A stretch of DNA of 64,000 nucleotides. Origin: Bradyrhizobium amphicarpaeae. Lineage in GTDB: Bacteria > Pseudomonadota > Alphaproteobacteria > Rhizobiales > Xanthobacteraceae. The notes beneath the pieces are model-generated. The model did not search any database and had not been told where the DNA came from. It saw only the letters and a list, made by a program, of their open reading frames with translations. Positions 26,261 through 34,932 of the stretch are shown piece after piece. The position numbers and the translations under genes were made by a program. Numbering within the stretch: the stretch's first letter is position 1; each line of letters begins with the position of its first letter. The DNA is taken from NCBI RefSeq assembly GCF_002266435.3, contig NZ_CP029426.2, positions 5,176,001-5,240,000 of the forward strand. Reading direction: 5' to 3'.

Positions 26261-26387
26261 CGAAGAATCCGCTGTTGTTCTTACTCAGGTTAATTCAATG
26301 GCGCCCTTTCCGGTTCCCCACCTCCTCAAGCAAGTTCCAGCACGGGGCGGATTCTCTTGCGGCGCTCGGACGCCCCTGTCAGCCGAT

Positions 26388-27365
26388 TCACTCGCCCGGA
26401 GCGATCGCGTTGCTCGGCGTCTGCCGGTCGGTGATCTGCTGGCCGAACAGGCTGCCGATCAGTTCGACGGCGGTACGCGCGGTGCGGCCACGCTCGTCCA
26501 GGAACGGATTGAGCTCGACGATGTCGACCGATCCCACCACGCCGGAATCGTGCAACAGCTCCATGATCAGGTGTGCCTCGCGATAGGTCGCTCCACCCGG
26601 CACCGTGGTGCCGACGCCAGGCGCCACGCACGGGTCGAGGAAGTCGACGTCGAAACTGACATGCAGCACACCGTTGCTCGCCTTGACCCGCTCGATGACG
26701 CGCCGGGTCAATACGGCAACGCCGAACTCGTCGATCTGGCGCATGTCGACCACCCTGATCCGGCGCGCGCGCATCAATTCCTTTTCGAGCTTGTCGATCG
26801 AACGCGCGCCGAACAGATCGAGCCTGTCGGGCGTAATCGAAGCGCGCGGATCGTCGCCGAGCAGGCCGTCGAGGCCGGGCTCGCCGCACAGGAACGCAGC
26901 CGACATGCCGTGCATGTTCGCGGTCATCGTCGTCTCCGGCGTGTTGTAGTCGGCATGGGCATCGAGCCAGAGCACGAACAGCTCGCGTCCCCGCTCCTGC
27001 CAATGACGCGCCATGGCATTGACCGATCCCATCGACAGCGTGTGATCGCCGCCGAGGAAGATCGGCAGCGCGCCGGTTTGCGCGATCTCATGGCCGCGTT
27101 GGCTCAGAACGCGCGTCCAGCGCTGGATCTCGCGGTAATGATTGGCCCTTTCCGGTGGCCTGTCGGAGAGATCCCCCATTTCGGCCACGGAAAGATCGCC
27201 GTAGTCGACGACCTCGAAATCCAGGCTTTCGAGCAGTGTCGCAAGGCCCGCAGTGCGTAGCGCCGCCGGGCCCATCAAGGTGCCGCGCTGCGAAGCCCCC
27301 ATGTCGATGGGAGCGCCCAGCAAGGCGATGCGCCGGGCTCGATCCGTCGGGGTTCGATCGGTCAC
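26388..27365 (-). CDS. rocF: Arginase
   Basis: Hydrolyses L-arginine to ornithine and urea in the cytoplasm. 325 residues, the usual length for bacterial arginase. Binuclear Mn ligands: LGGDHTLSMGS, WLDAHADYNTP and SFDVDFLDPCVAPG; also GAPIDMGASQRG at the N-terminus and DIVELNPFLDERGRTA near the end. It is monocistronic here, with no ornithine cyclodeaminase or transporter beside it. Confidence 0.93.
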   Translation of the reverse strand: MTDRTPTDRARRIALLGAPIDMGASQRGTLMGPAALRTAGLATLLESLDFEVVDYGDLSVAEMGDLSDRPPERANHYREIQRWTRVLSQRGHEIAQTGALPIFLGGDHTLSMGSVNAMARHWQERGRELFVLWLDAHADYNTPETTMTANMHGMSAAFLCGEPGLDGLLGDDPRASITPDRLDLFGARSIDKLEKELMRARRIRVVDMRQIDEFGVAVLTRRVIERVKASNGVLHVSFDVDFLDPCVAPGVGTTVPGGATYREAHLIMELLHDSGVVGSVDIVELNPFLDERGRTARTAVELIGSLFGQQITDRQTPSNAIAPGE

Positions 27366-27516
27366 GGCTGTCTCCTGACGTCAACAAGGTCCAGTCAGCC
27401 TAACAGAGATTCGCGCCCGTCGTTTCACGGGTGCGCTTGGCCCGGCCGGAACCAAATCCCGCGCGCTGAATTGCTTATCCAAGGCCGGCACCCGCCGTGG
27501 ACTTACGGCGCCTCTC

Positions 27517-27580
27517 GCGGATAGCCAAAGGTCGTCAGACCCGCTGTTCTAAACGAGCGCTCGCGCGGATAGCCAAAGGT
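27517..27580 (+). repeat. Short direct repeat CGCGGATAGCCAAAGGT
   Basis: The 17-mer occurs at about 27517-27533 and 27564-27580, just upstream of the following gene. It could be an operator pair or a small duplication. Confidence 0.6.
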
Positions 27581-27613
27581 GTCGGCCTCCATTCTCACGC
27601 TTGGAGACCGCGC

Positions 27614-27874
27614 TTGAGCACCGAGATACCGCAGTCAGATCACCAACCCGGCATGGCCGAGCGCGCCATCGATACAGCGGCGGACGTCTCCCGCACGATT
27701 GGTGAAGTGGCCGGAGGCCTGCATTCAGCAGTCGGCCGCCTGACCTCGGCCGTCGAGGAATCGCGCAAACCTGGAGGGACTCTCGCGACCGTCTCAGCGA
27801 TCGCGCGCGAAGCGCCGCTTGCCAGCCTGTTCGTGGCGTTCCTCTTCGGCATGGCGATCGCGCGGCGGAGGTAG
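27614..27874 (+). CDS. Small tail-anchored membrane protein (YqjD/ElaB-like)
   Basis: About 86 residues from a TTG at 27614; an ATG at 27653 is an alternative. Amphipathic helices (DTAADVSRTIGEVAGGLH, VGRLTSAVEESRK) precede one C-terminal hydrophobic helix (LASLFVAFLFGMAIARRR). This layout resembles YqjD/ElaB-type inner-membrane anchors that bind ribosomes in enterobacteria; homology is not shown. Confidence 0.5.
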   Translation: MSTEIPQSDHQPGMAERAIDTAADVSRTIGEVAGGLHSAVGRLTSAVEESRKPGGTLATVSAIAREAPLASLFVAFLFGMAIARRR

Positions 27875-28267
27875 CTGTCCGGTGGCCGCCCTCGCCGCGA
27901 GAACGTCTCCCATCAGGCATGTCGCCCCCCCGGAGGCTATGCCGCCACTCTTGCCTACGACGGAGCCGGCGACGCAAGCCTTCGTCAGTTACGTTCGCGA
28001 TGTCGCCAGTGCTCTCGCTTAGCACAGGCGACACGTCACCAAGGCGGATCGCCTAACTATCAACTTATACGTCCGCCGTGGCAGTACACCGTTGAGCACC
28101 CGACCGCGTCGGTCTACCGCGGATAATGACACCACAAAGCGGTGGCCATGTTCGGCTAAGGGCCAATAGGCGCCACGGACCGCATCGACAAAAGGAAAAA
28201 AGCCGCCGACTGAGCCATCTGCGCCGGAAGTTTGTAGCAATTGGGGGCCGCAAATAGCGGCCCAGCC
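27875..28267. other. Intergenic stretch, no clear gene
   Basis: A short plus-strand frame ends PATQAFVSYVRDVASALA at 28022, and minus-strand frames up to 28253 lack starts and composition. Base composition falls toward the ParA-like gene. Confidence 0.35.
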
Positions 28268-29407
28268 TCAGACGGCGGTCGCGGATTTCGCTTTAGGTGG
28301 AGTGATCCCGGTAATAATCTCGACCGTGTTCGCGAGATTGTTGAAGGAGGTTTTGAAGGCGTCCCGGCTTTCCTTCATCGTCTGGAGGATTACACCGGCC
28401 TGTTCTATTTGATGATCCTTCAAAGCGAACACAGGAACGTTGTATTTCTGCGATTGAGCGATAAGGGAGTTGAAATCAGCAATATTAATCAGATTGAACG
28501 GTGTGTCCCCCGGGGAACCCGCTGTGAAATCTGCAACTGACACAGACATATTGTTAGTTGTCATGGCAGGAACAAACTCAGTCAAGACAGTCTGTTTGAT
28601 AACGTTGATCCATTGTTGAAACGACTGCGCGGGGCTCCCAGAGCGAGGACGATATCGCTGCGAGATGATCCCGGCAAATTTCGGCGGAGCCGCCGGAAAT
28701 GGGTAGAGCAACGAAGGATCTCGGAACGGTTGGACAGCCGAATTCCACCGCGGCAAAACCCGCGAAAGGGAAGAAATGGCCTGATTGCAGTAGTAGTCTG
28801 GCGAGGTCGGAACGATGAAATAATCGCTTCCCATCAGAAAACATTGATTGAGCGCGCCAACGCTGGGGCTCATATCGACGATGACTGCATCAAGTTTGTA
28901 TTCTTCGGCAGTCATCCTAAGCAGCGCGCTTATGGCGCCTGGGATGTTCTTCAGGGCGGGGATGGCCGTGCTAGTCGAAAGGGCAACAGAGATCTGCGTT
29001 TCATTTTCTGCCAAATCAATATTGCCGACAAGCAAGTATAAGTTTGGGTGCAGGGTGGTCGTAATGTGTGCAGAGACAAGAGGTTGCCCGGTTGACTTAA
29101 ATATTGGTGCCAAGCAGTTGCTAATGTTAGCGTTCGGGTACTTCTTGTAAAACTCACTGAAATCGCTGACACCATTAAATCCTACAACCGTCCCGGTTAG
29201 GTTGCACTGGGGGTCTCCGTCGACGATCAAGACTTTCTTGCCCCGATCCGCCATGGCCCAACCGAGATTAAACGCAGTTGTAGTCTTGCTAACGCCGCCC
29301 TTATGATTGAATAATGAAATGATTGGAGCCATGTACGACCGCCATTTGTGGTTGTGAACCACTTCGGTATAGGCGGGAGTCGTCCGTAAAACCAGATCGA
29401 TGCTCAT
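28268..29407 (-). CDS. Lone ParA/MinD-family ATPase
   Basis: 379 residues (ATG at 29407 after GAGGGGTG; an ATG at 29332 is also possible). Deviant Walker A FNHKGGVSKTTTAFNLG, then VLIVDGDPQCNLTG and Walker B-like DAVIVDMSPSVGALNQ. The C-terminal third (about 250-379) has no motif I know. Codon use and GC are clearly lower than in surrounding genes, pointing to recent acquisition. No parB or centromere-like repeats are visible nearby, so chromosome or plasmid partition is not supported. Related lone ParA proteins occur on mobile islands. Confidence 0.75.
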   Translation of the reverse strand: MSIDLVLRTTPAYTEVVHNHKWRSYMAPIISLFNHKGGVSKTTTAFNLGWAMADRGKKVLIVDGDPQCNLTGTVVGFNGVSDFSEFYKKYPNANISNCLAPIFKSTGQPLVSAHITTTLHPNLYLLVGNIDLAENETQISVALSTSTAIPALKNIPGAISALLRMTAEEYKLDAVIVDMSPSVGALNQCFLMGSDYFIVPTSPDYYCNQAISSLSRVLPRWNSAVQPFRDPSLLYPFPAAPPKFAGIISQRYRPRSGSPAQSFQQWINVIKQTVLTEFVPAMTTNNMSVSVADFTAGSPGDTPFNLINIADFNSLIAQSQKYNVPVFALKDHQIEQAGVILQTMKESRDAFKTSFNNLANTVEIITGITPPKAKSATAV

Positions 29408-29674
29408 TTATTCACCCCTCATTTCGTAGCACAAGATTGAGACGTGTCGAGGAGTGGCCTGACGACCTGCGAGTGACCTGATTTGGCCCGTAACCTGCGC
29501 CGCATGAGAAGTTAGAAAATCCCAGAACTAAGAATGAACCGCCGGCTGCACATCCAGGGTCCGTTTAGGGTCAGAAGCGGGAACGCTCCGACCGATCAAA
29601 AGATTTCTGCTCTTCTCATAACCTGACATTCTCTTGAGAACACAAAGCCTACAGCACGGAACGTCTCAGCAATA
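29408..29674. other. Intergenic stretch upstream of the ParA-like gene
   Basis: No gene seen; likely holds the promoter for the leftward ParA-like gene. Confidence 0.4.
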
Positions 29675-29705
29675 AGAAAGCCCGCGGCACCCCGCGGGCT
29701 TTCTC
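29675..29705 (-). terminator. Terminator for the terminase-small-like operon
   Basis: Perfect stem AGAAAGCCCGCGG / CCGCGGGCTTTCT with a short loop, directly after the stop at 29709 read leftward. Confidence 0.8.
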
Positions 29706-29708
29706 AGT

Positions 29709-29909
29709 TCAAGTGTTGGATACTCGACTGAGCATCCGCATATTGCGTCGCTCCTCGCCTTCCGGCGTGTCCGCTTTGGGCGGCGGGTCAAGCACCGCCG
29801 CGGGGCTCTCAGGCCTATACGCAAGCGCCTCCGCGATCCACTTCGGCCATTTCGGTTCTGGGCTCTGCTCAGGAGGCGATTGAAGCAGCCTTTGGAGTAT
29901 GTCGCTCAT
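29709..29909 (-). CDS. Small Pro-rich protein in phage-type operon
   Basis: 66 residues from the ATG at 29909, in ATGA overlap with the preceding gene and with GGAGGAGG upstream. Hydrophilic: WPKWIAEALAYRPESPAA, then an acidic Pro-rich end. No family recognised. Context suggests a phage-derived pair with the terminase-small-like gene. Confidence 0.55.
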   Translation of the reverse strand: MSDILQRLLQSPPEQSPEPKWPKWIAEALAYRPESPAAVLDPPPKADTPEGEERRNMRMLSRVSNT

Positions 29910-30349
29910 GCCTCCTCCTGTGAATTCAGCCAACGCTCTTCATAGGCTGCTTCGGAATCGCAAACGGCGCCGAGGCTTCCGAGAACGCTGATCGGCACGC
30001 GCTGCACGCTCTCCTCGATATGCGCTTCCATCCTCACCTTATCGCCGGGATGAACGATAACCCGCTCGATGCGGTGGACAAGCTCCAGGGGCTTGCCGTC
30101 TTCGCCGGCAACCGGCTGCAATGCCTTGCCCCAGCCGCGATCGAAAATGATGCTGGCGGCCGAGACCCGTGCATGGGCGGGAGCTTCCTTGTCGCGCATG
30201 ATCTGCACGAGGGTTCGCATGCCGAGGGCTGTATGCGTCCGCGCCAAGGACTTGATTTCGGTTAACGTGCGTTGCTTCACCGCTCGGCGAGCGGCTGCCC
30301 TCGCGAGGGCGTTCTGGGACAGCAGGTTAACATTCACTGGGTCGGTCAT
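29906..30349 (-). CDS. Terminase small-subunit-like protein, second copy
   Basis: 147 residues. Its core (TLTEIKSLARTHTALGMRTL, ARVSAASIIFDRGWGKALQP) and VHRIERVIVHPGD match the protein at 11218-11562. The C-terminal 45 residues are extra (SVLGSLGAVCDSEAAYEERW). No terminase large subunit or portal lies nearby, so this is a stranded module. Confidence 0.65.
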   Translation of the reverse strand: MTDPVNVNLLSQNALARAAARRAVKQRTLTEIKSLARTHTALGMRTLVQIMRDKEAPAHARVSAASIIFDRGWGKALQPVAGEDGKPLELVHRIERVIVHPGDKVRMEAHIEESVQRVPISVLGSLGAVCDSEAAYEERWLNSQEEA

Positions 30350-30394
30350 CTGGAAAATTCCTTCAAGTCACTTATGTGTTCAGGAATCGAGACG

Positions 30395-30488
30395 CAAAAA
30401 ACCCGCGGCGGAAAACTCCGGCGCGGGCGCAACAAACAAACTGGTCTCGATGATACTATTCTGCCGGTGTTTTGCCCGACGTGTCAAA
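30395..30488 (-). repeat. Promoter-leader-terminator repeat, copy 8
   Basis: Minus strand: TTTGACACGTCGGGCAAAAC, GGCAGAATAGTATCATCGAG, a variable stretch, then GCCCGCGCCGGAG...TCCGCCGCGGG and TTTTTT. Its first bases overlap the stop of the gene at 30484-30870. Confidence 0.68.
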
Positions 30489-30870
30489 CGCCAATCGGCG
30501 GTGTGTAAGAGCTAAGCGGCCCGCGCAGGGGAAGCGGCAGTTGAATGGCAAAAGGTCGCGTAGCGTTGGCTTCGACGAAAGCCTGCAAGGCCGGCGTGAT
30601 CTCGTTACTTGCGGCCACCGCCTCTGCAAGCTCATCTGCGATCTCGCTGGTCGCATCGCGCGAATGGCCCTCGATCGCATTGAACACCACGATCCGGACC
30701 GGATAGGTGTATTGGCCCGAAAGCAGATCGCGAATGATGGTCTTGCGATCGGTGTCCTGCTCGTCAGTCTCGCGCCATGAGCAGCCTGCCCGCGCGCCAA
30801 AATCCTCAAGCACTAGATAAATGTCGCGGTCGAGGCGATCTGTCGGGGCAATCGAAGGCGATGGACGCAT
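30484..30870 (-). CDS. Conserved hypothetical protein
   Basis: 128 residues: DRDIYLVLEDFGARAGCSWR, ETDEQDTDRKTIIRDLLSGQ, YPVRIVVFNAIEG, SRDATSEIADELAEAV. This is a family widespread in Bradyrhizobium and relatives (from memory) with no known role. The last 40 residues diverge from the usual end, and the stop falls inside a repeat unit, so the C-terminus may have been altered by the repeat. Confidence 0.7.
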   Translation of the reverse strand: MRPSPSIAPTDRLDRDIYLVLEDFGARAGCSWRETDEQDTDRKTIIRDLLSGQYTYPVRIVVFNAIEGHSRDATSEIADELAEAVAASNEITPALQAFVEANATRPFAIQLPLPLRGPLSSYTPPIGV

Positions 30871-31034
30871 GCACTTACTCCGAAACTACGCAATTGCGGA
30901 GACACGGCCCCGGCATCGCAGGGGGGCTGGGGTATGGCCGGGGCCGCTCCGCCAGCTCGGCGGCGAGCCAGCAACGACTCAAATCAGGGCGGTTGCTGCA
31001 GTTCCCGAGGTACGGAGAATCTTGATGCACCACG

Positions 31035-31064
31035 TAAGAAAGCCGGTCGCTGACGCGACCGGCT
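31035..31064 (-). terminator. Terminator for the His-rich secreted protein gene
   Basis: Stem AGCCGGTCGC / GCGACCGGCT with a 4-nt loop; read leftward it is followed by TTTCTT. Located 50 bp beyond the stop at 31115. Confidence 0.7.
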
Positions 31065-31114
31065 GGGATCTCAGGGCTTAGCGGGCCCTTCAATATGACC
31101 AGACGATATCATCG

Positions 31115-31366
31115 TCAGGGTTGGCGGGTCGCTCCCGGTGAACCGGGGATTTGCCCTCCAAACTTGGACGAGCCCGTGCCACTTACGCTGGTCGGACCGG
31201 CGGCCGTCCCGTTCGGGTCGCTGCGTGCCGCCGAACGTCCCGGTCCGTGCATCATGTTCATGGACTTGGACCAGCCATGATGATGATGCCGCTTCGACGA
31301 GTGCGCCGAGGCATATCCGGACGAGCCTGCTAACAAAATTGCCAAACCAAGTGCCGCTGCTTTCAT
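31115..31366 (-). CDS. Small secreted His/Met-rich protein
   Basis: 83 residues from an ATG preceded by AAAGGAGGATACGTTC. Signal peptide (KAAALGLAILLAGSSGYASA), then SSKRHHHHGWSKSMNMMHG and a Gly/Ser/Pro tail. The His and Met cluster suggests metal (copper or nickel) binding in the periplasm; this is inference. Confidence 0.6.
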   Translation of the reverse strand: MKAAALGLAILLAGSSGYASAHSSKRHHHHGWSKSMNMMHGPGRSAARSDPNGTAAGPTSVSGTGSSKFGGQIPGSPGATRQP

Positions 31367-31391
31367 GAACGTATCCTCCTTTGGGAAGAAC

Positions 31392-31598
31392 TCACCTTCC
31401 CGTGCGCGTTCCTTTTGACCCCAGCTTACGCTCAACCTTCTTCCGGCTGCTGCCTACCTTCTTGACCGCCTTCTTCACGGCAGAGGCGGAGCGACCCGTC
31501 TTCTTAGCCTCATAGCTCACTTCGTATTTCTGTCCGCCCGCCACACGCGCGCGATCCTGCTTGCGACCGCGAGCGGTCTGCTTCTTCGCTTTAGCCAT
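31392..31598 (-). CDS. DUF3606-family small basic protein
   Basis: 68 residues: TARGRKQDRARVAGGQKYEV, then YEAKKTGRSASAVKKAVKKV, matching DUF3606. Lys/Arg-rich, possibly nucleic-acid binding. Upstream of the His-rich gene on the same strand and divergent from the DNA ligase gene. Confidence 0.85.
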   Translation of the reverse strand: MAKAKKQTARGRKQDRARVAGGQKYEVSYEAKKTGRSASAVKKAVKKVGSSRKKVERKLGSKGTRTGR

Positions 31599-31734
31599 GT
31601 TGCACCTCCATGCGCTGCTAAAACCGCAGAGGATTCAGTTGGTTCCAAAAACCTGTTCGCAGCAGTCGGCGAGCCGGAACGAATCCCGGCACAAGGATTC
31701 GAATCAAAGAGTTTGTTGTGTGTGGAGTTGTTTG

Positions 31735-32658
31735 GTGGCGTCCCTGCGTCAACGGAAGTCCCCGGCGATCGGCGTCAAGGCGCACTTCCCGGGTTTTATC
31801 GAGCCGGCTCTGGCATCCTCTATCGAGAGGGTGCCATCCGGCCAAAGGTGGATTCACGAAATCAAGTTCGACGGCTACCGCGTTCAGGTGCACTTGGCCA
31901 ACGAGGCCGTCACTGTCTACACGCGCCGCGGCTACGACTGGACGAAGCGTTTCAAGAAGGTTGCCGCCGATGCCTGGCACATCAAGGCAGGCTCGGCGAT
32001 TATCGACGGCGAAGTTGTCGTTCCGGCCGCCGATGGCACAACCGACTTTTCGGTGCTGCAAAACGAGCTCAAGGGCAACTCTTCCAAAATCGTTCTCGTC
32101 GCTTTTGACCTGCTTTATCTCAATGGGCGCGACATTCGCAGCCTGCCGCTGGTGCAGCGCAAGGCCGAGCTGAAGAAGATCATCGCCGGGACCGACGTGC
32201 AGTTCAGCGAGAGCTTCGAACTCGAAGGCCGCGAGATGTTCGCGCATGCCTGCAAGGTCGGCCTTGAGGGCGTCGTCTCCAAGGTTCGCGACAGCGTTTA
32301 TGCCAGCGGGCGCGGCCACAATTGGACCAAGACGACCTGCGCACAGCGGGAGACGCTGACCATCGCCGGCTTCGCGCTTGATGAGGGCAAGTGGGACGGC
32401 ATGTATCTTGGCCGCCGCAAAGGTGATGACCTCATCTACGCCGGCAAGGTCGACCACGGCTTCGACAAGACGTCAGCGACCGAACTTCAGAAACGGCTGG
32501 AACCTCTGCGGCGCAGAACCCAGCCTTATGCCAAACGTATCGCGCACAAAGGCATCTGGGTTGAACCCAAGCTGCTCGCGGAGATCGAGTACCGGGCCAA
32601 GTCGGCGGAGGGAAAAGTGCGGCATCCATTCTTCAAGGGATTGAGAGAGGACCTATGA
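31735..32658 (+). CDS. ATP-dependent DNA ligase (LigD ligase-domain type)
   Basis: About 307 residues from a GTG at 31735 (the TTG at 31732 is possible; the frame further upstream is not protein-like). Adenylation motif I IHEIKFDGYRVQVH (Lys is nucleophile), motif III-like AIIDGEVVVPA, FDLLYLNGRD, motif IV VGLEGVVSKV, motif V-like GHNWTKTTCAQ, then an OB domain ending GKVRHPFFKGLRED. It has no polymerase or phosphoesterase domains, so it is a stand-alone NHEJ-type ligase. No ku gene is in the window. An ATGA overlap links it to the next gene. Confidence 0.88.
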   Translation: MASLRQRKSPAIGVKAHFPGFIEPALASSIERVPSGQRWIHEIKFDGYRVQVHLANEAVTVYTRRGYDWTKRFKKVAADAWHIKAGSAIIDGEVVVPAADGTTDFSVLQNELKGNSSKIVLVAFDLLYLNGRDIRSLPLVQRKAELKKIIAGTDVQFSESFELEGREMFAHACKVGLEGVVSKVRDSVYASGRGHNWTKTTCAQRETLTIAGFALDEGKWDGMYLGRRKGDDLIYAGKVDHGFDKTSATELQKRLEPLRRRTQPYAKRIAHKGIWVEPKLLAEIEYRAKSAEGKVRHPFFKGLREDL

Positions 32659-32888
32659 CGGACAGCAGCGCCTGCATTCTTCAGGATCTCTATGACAGTG
32701 AAATCAACTTTACGATCATCACCTTTTGGGATGCCGGCTTTGAGATCAAACTCGGGGACGAACTGAACGGCTTTGCAGCCACGGGAAGGGTGAATAATTT
32801 TTCCGAGGCCGTCGAGTGGCTTCGAATCCGTACTCTCGAACAATATCCGGAAAGTGGATTTGCGAAAGCCCACCGGCGATCACCATGA
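32655..32888 (+). CDS. Small conserved protein coupled to the ligase
   Basis: 77 residues, starting in an ATGA overlap with the ligase stop. ACILQDLYDSEINFTIITFW, GFEIKLGDELNGF, FSEAVEWLRI. A rhizobial family of short proteins with a similar beta-beta-alpha pattern exists; the function is unknown. Confidence 0.65.
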   Translation: MTDSSACILQDLYDSEINFTIITFWDAGFEIKLGDELNGFAATGRVNNFSEAVEWLRIRTLEQYPESGFAKAHRRSP

Positions 32889-33060
32889 CCTGTCGATTGT
32901 CTCCGCGCTTGCATTGATTGCAACGGCACCGGCCGGCATTGGTGAGCACCCTCGTGCTCTTCGTTTTCCACAGCCACGACCGACAGTAGCTCGCCGCCCC
33001 AAAGCGCCACTAGGAATCGATAATTTGCCAACGTTGTTGGCTCATGGCTCTTATCGTCGA

Positions 33061-33474
33061 ATGTCCACGAAGTCGCGCCAATACCTCTTCGGCATTCAGA
33101 TCCAGATGTCCGCCGAGCGCGCCAAGGAGGCTCGCAAGGAGGCCGACAAGCTAGCCTGTATGGCTTGGAACGAGCGGATGCTCGGCTACAAGGGTCCTGC
33201 CCAGCCTTCGCCAACCATCGGCGACGCGATCAACGGCGGATATCTGTATCTTGAGGTTCGCTGTCTTGGCTGCGACACTAATCAAGCCGTCCCGCTCGAT
33301 ATCATTCGGCGTCCGAAGACGACGCCGGTGCACGAACTCGAACGCTACATGCGCTGCAAGGACTGCTCGCAAGTGCGGGGCTATCCCTACAAGCGCAGCG
33401 CGCTTGTGGCGCTGAGGCTAACGAAGATTTCAGTCGGTCAACCGCCCTCCACATGGTGGCCGGGCGAGCGATAG
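33061..33474 (+). CDS. Conserved zinc-ribbon protein
   Basis: 137 residues from the ATG at 33061; the longer frame upstream overlaps the previous gene. KLACMAWNERMLGYKGPAQP, then LEVRCLGCDTNQAVPLDIIR and ERYMRCKDCSQVRG, giving CxxC pairs 40 residues apart (zinc ribbon). Widespread in Bradyrhizobium, often beside accessory genes; the role is unknown. Confidence 0.75.
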   Translation: MSTKSRQYLFGIQIQMSAERAKEARKEADKLACMAWNERMLGYKGPAQPSPTIGDAINGGYLYLEVRCLGCDTNQAVPLDIIRRPKTTPVHELERYMRCKDCSQVRGYPYKRSALVALRLTKISVGQPPSTWWPGER

Positions 33475-33677
33475 GTGCTGAAGCACCATTCACTATCCCC
33501 GACACGTTACCTTGTCGGGACCGCGCGCCGACATATCCACAGCCATTCATAAAATAAAACGTAATGAAATCAAATAGATAATTAACTCGGTGATTTTCTG
33601 TTGTTTTTTTATGCCTTGCGCGGTGTCCTGACATGATCTAAGTTGCGTCTACAACGCGAGAGCCCTATTTATTCCGC

Positions 33678-34748
33678 ATGAGCGATAACCACACTCTTAA
33701 AGCAATTGAGGAAGAAGAGGCTCGCCTTCGCGAGCGTCTGGAAAAGCTCGCAGCTTTCAAGAAGCTTGCGCAGGAGCTGAATATTTCACTTCCTGGAGTC
33801 TCAGTTGCCGCGCCGTCGACAACGGGCGCTCCTGTACAAGCGAGGGCTCCCGCTCTTCCTTGGCAAGTAGCGCCCTCCCAAAGCTACGACGGTACATTTG
33901 GCGGTCTTATAGACTCTTACCTAACTCACAAGGACTCTTCGTATCGCAAGCTGAAGCACACGGTTCAGAAGCACTACGAGCGTTCGTTCCGTCGAATGAA
34001 AAATGAAATCGGCAGCGATGTAGTCTCCGAGTTCACAGCTCAGCGTATTCAATCCATCTACGATAGCAGTTGGGCCGCTGGCGGTAAGATCGCCATGGGC
34101 CACGACATGATCGCCAAGCTTCGTTTACTGTGCACCTTTGGATCAACGGTGCTGAACGACGACGCTTCGAGTCGATTGAGCGCGATTATGGGGAACATGA
34201 GATTCGCCAAGGCGGCGAGCTCGGGTTCACAGCGCCTGACGATTGATCATGCCAGGGCGATCAAAGCTACTGCACGAGAGCATTTTGGCTGGGATTCTAT
34301 CGCGCTTGCTCAAGCAATTCAGTTTCATTTCCCGAAGCTCCGTCAGTCAGACGTGATCGGCGAGTGGGTGCCTCTTAGCGATCCTACACCTTCCGACATT
34401 GTTCGCGGCAACGAGAAGTGGGTGCGCGGTCTTCGGTGGTCGGAAGTCGATGAGAATCTGATCTTGCGACGAAAAGTTACGGTCGGGCGCGACCAAAGGG
34501 ATATGGAGTTCAACCTAAAGCGCGCCGGCCTCGTCGCAGAAGAGATCAACCGGGTGCCACTTTCGCGCCGTGTCGGTCCAATGATCGTGTGCGAATTTAG
34601 CGGTTTGCCATGGTCGGGAAATGAGTATCGACGCAAGTGGCGCAAGGTTGCCGATAAGGCTGGCGTGCCGAAGGATGTGAAGAACGCCGAGATACGAAAA
34701 TCGGCGGACTCCTCAGAGTCCGATGAAGTCGAAGGGACATTCGAGTGA
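33678..34748 (+). pseudogene. Tyrosine recombinase lacking catalytic C-terminus
   Basis: 356 residues. An N-terminal coiled coil (KAIEEEEARLRERLEKLAAF), a core-binding segment (SYRKLKHTVQKHYERSFRRM), and a catalytic start with the first Arg in FHFPKLRQSDVIGEW. It follows the integrase fold to RKWRKVADKAGVPKDVKN. The expected HxxR, H/W and nucleophilic Tyr are absent; the last 20 residues (ADSSESDEVEGTFE) are unrelated. Truncated or frameshifted, so probably inactive. GC is lower than flanks. The stop is 184 bp before the tRNA, as for an element integrated at a tRNA. Confidence 0.78.
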
Positions 34749-34778
34749 AAGCGCGATACAGGGCTTCGCTAAAGATAA

Positions 34779-34808
34779 GGCCATGACTTCTTGGCGGAAG
34801 TCATGGCC
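34779..34808 (+). terminator. Hairpin between integrase and tRNA
   Basis: Stem GGCCATGACTT / AAGTCATGGCC (11 bp) with an 8-nt loop, no T run. May end integrase transcription. Confidence 0.45.
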
Positions 34809-34932
34809 CCGAGCAGTTCCGCGGTCGGCGGCTCCGGCCTATTCACCCTGCCTTGGCGGTGCAGAGAAAGAAGAGGTGTTCAGTGCGGTTTGTCGACCGA
34901 GCGTTATTAGCCCAAGTGGATTGAGGTTCTTC

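Noticed and set aside
28268..29407. ParA gene as sign of a plasmid or replication origin
   Set aside because: No parB, parS-like repeats or rep gene in the vicinity.
31618..32457. 279-residue minus-strand frame
   Set aside because: Antisense to the DNA ligase, whose motifs are unambiguous.
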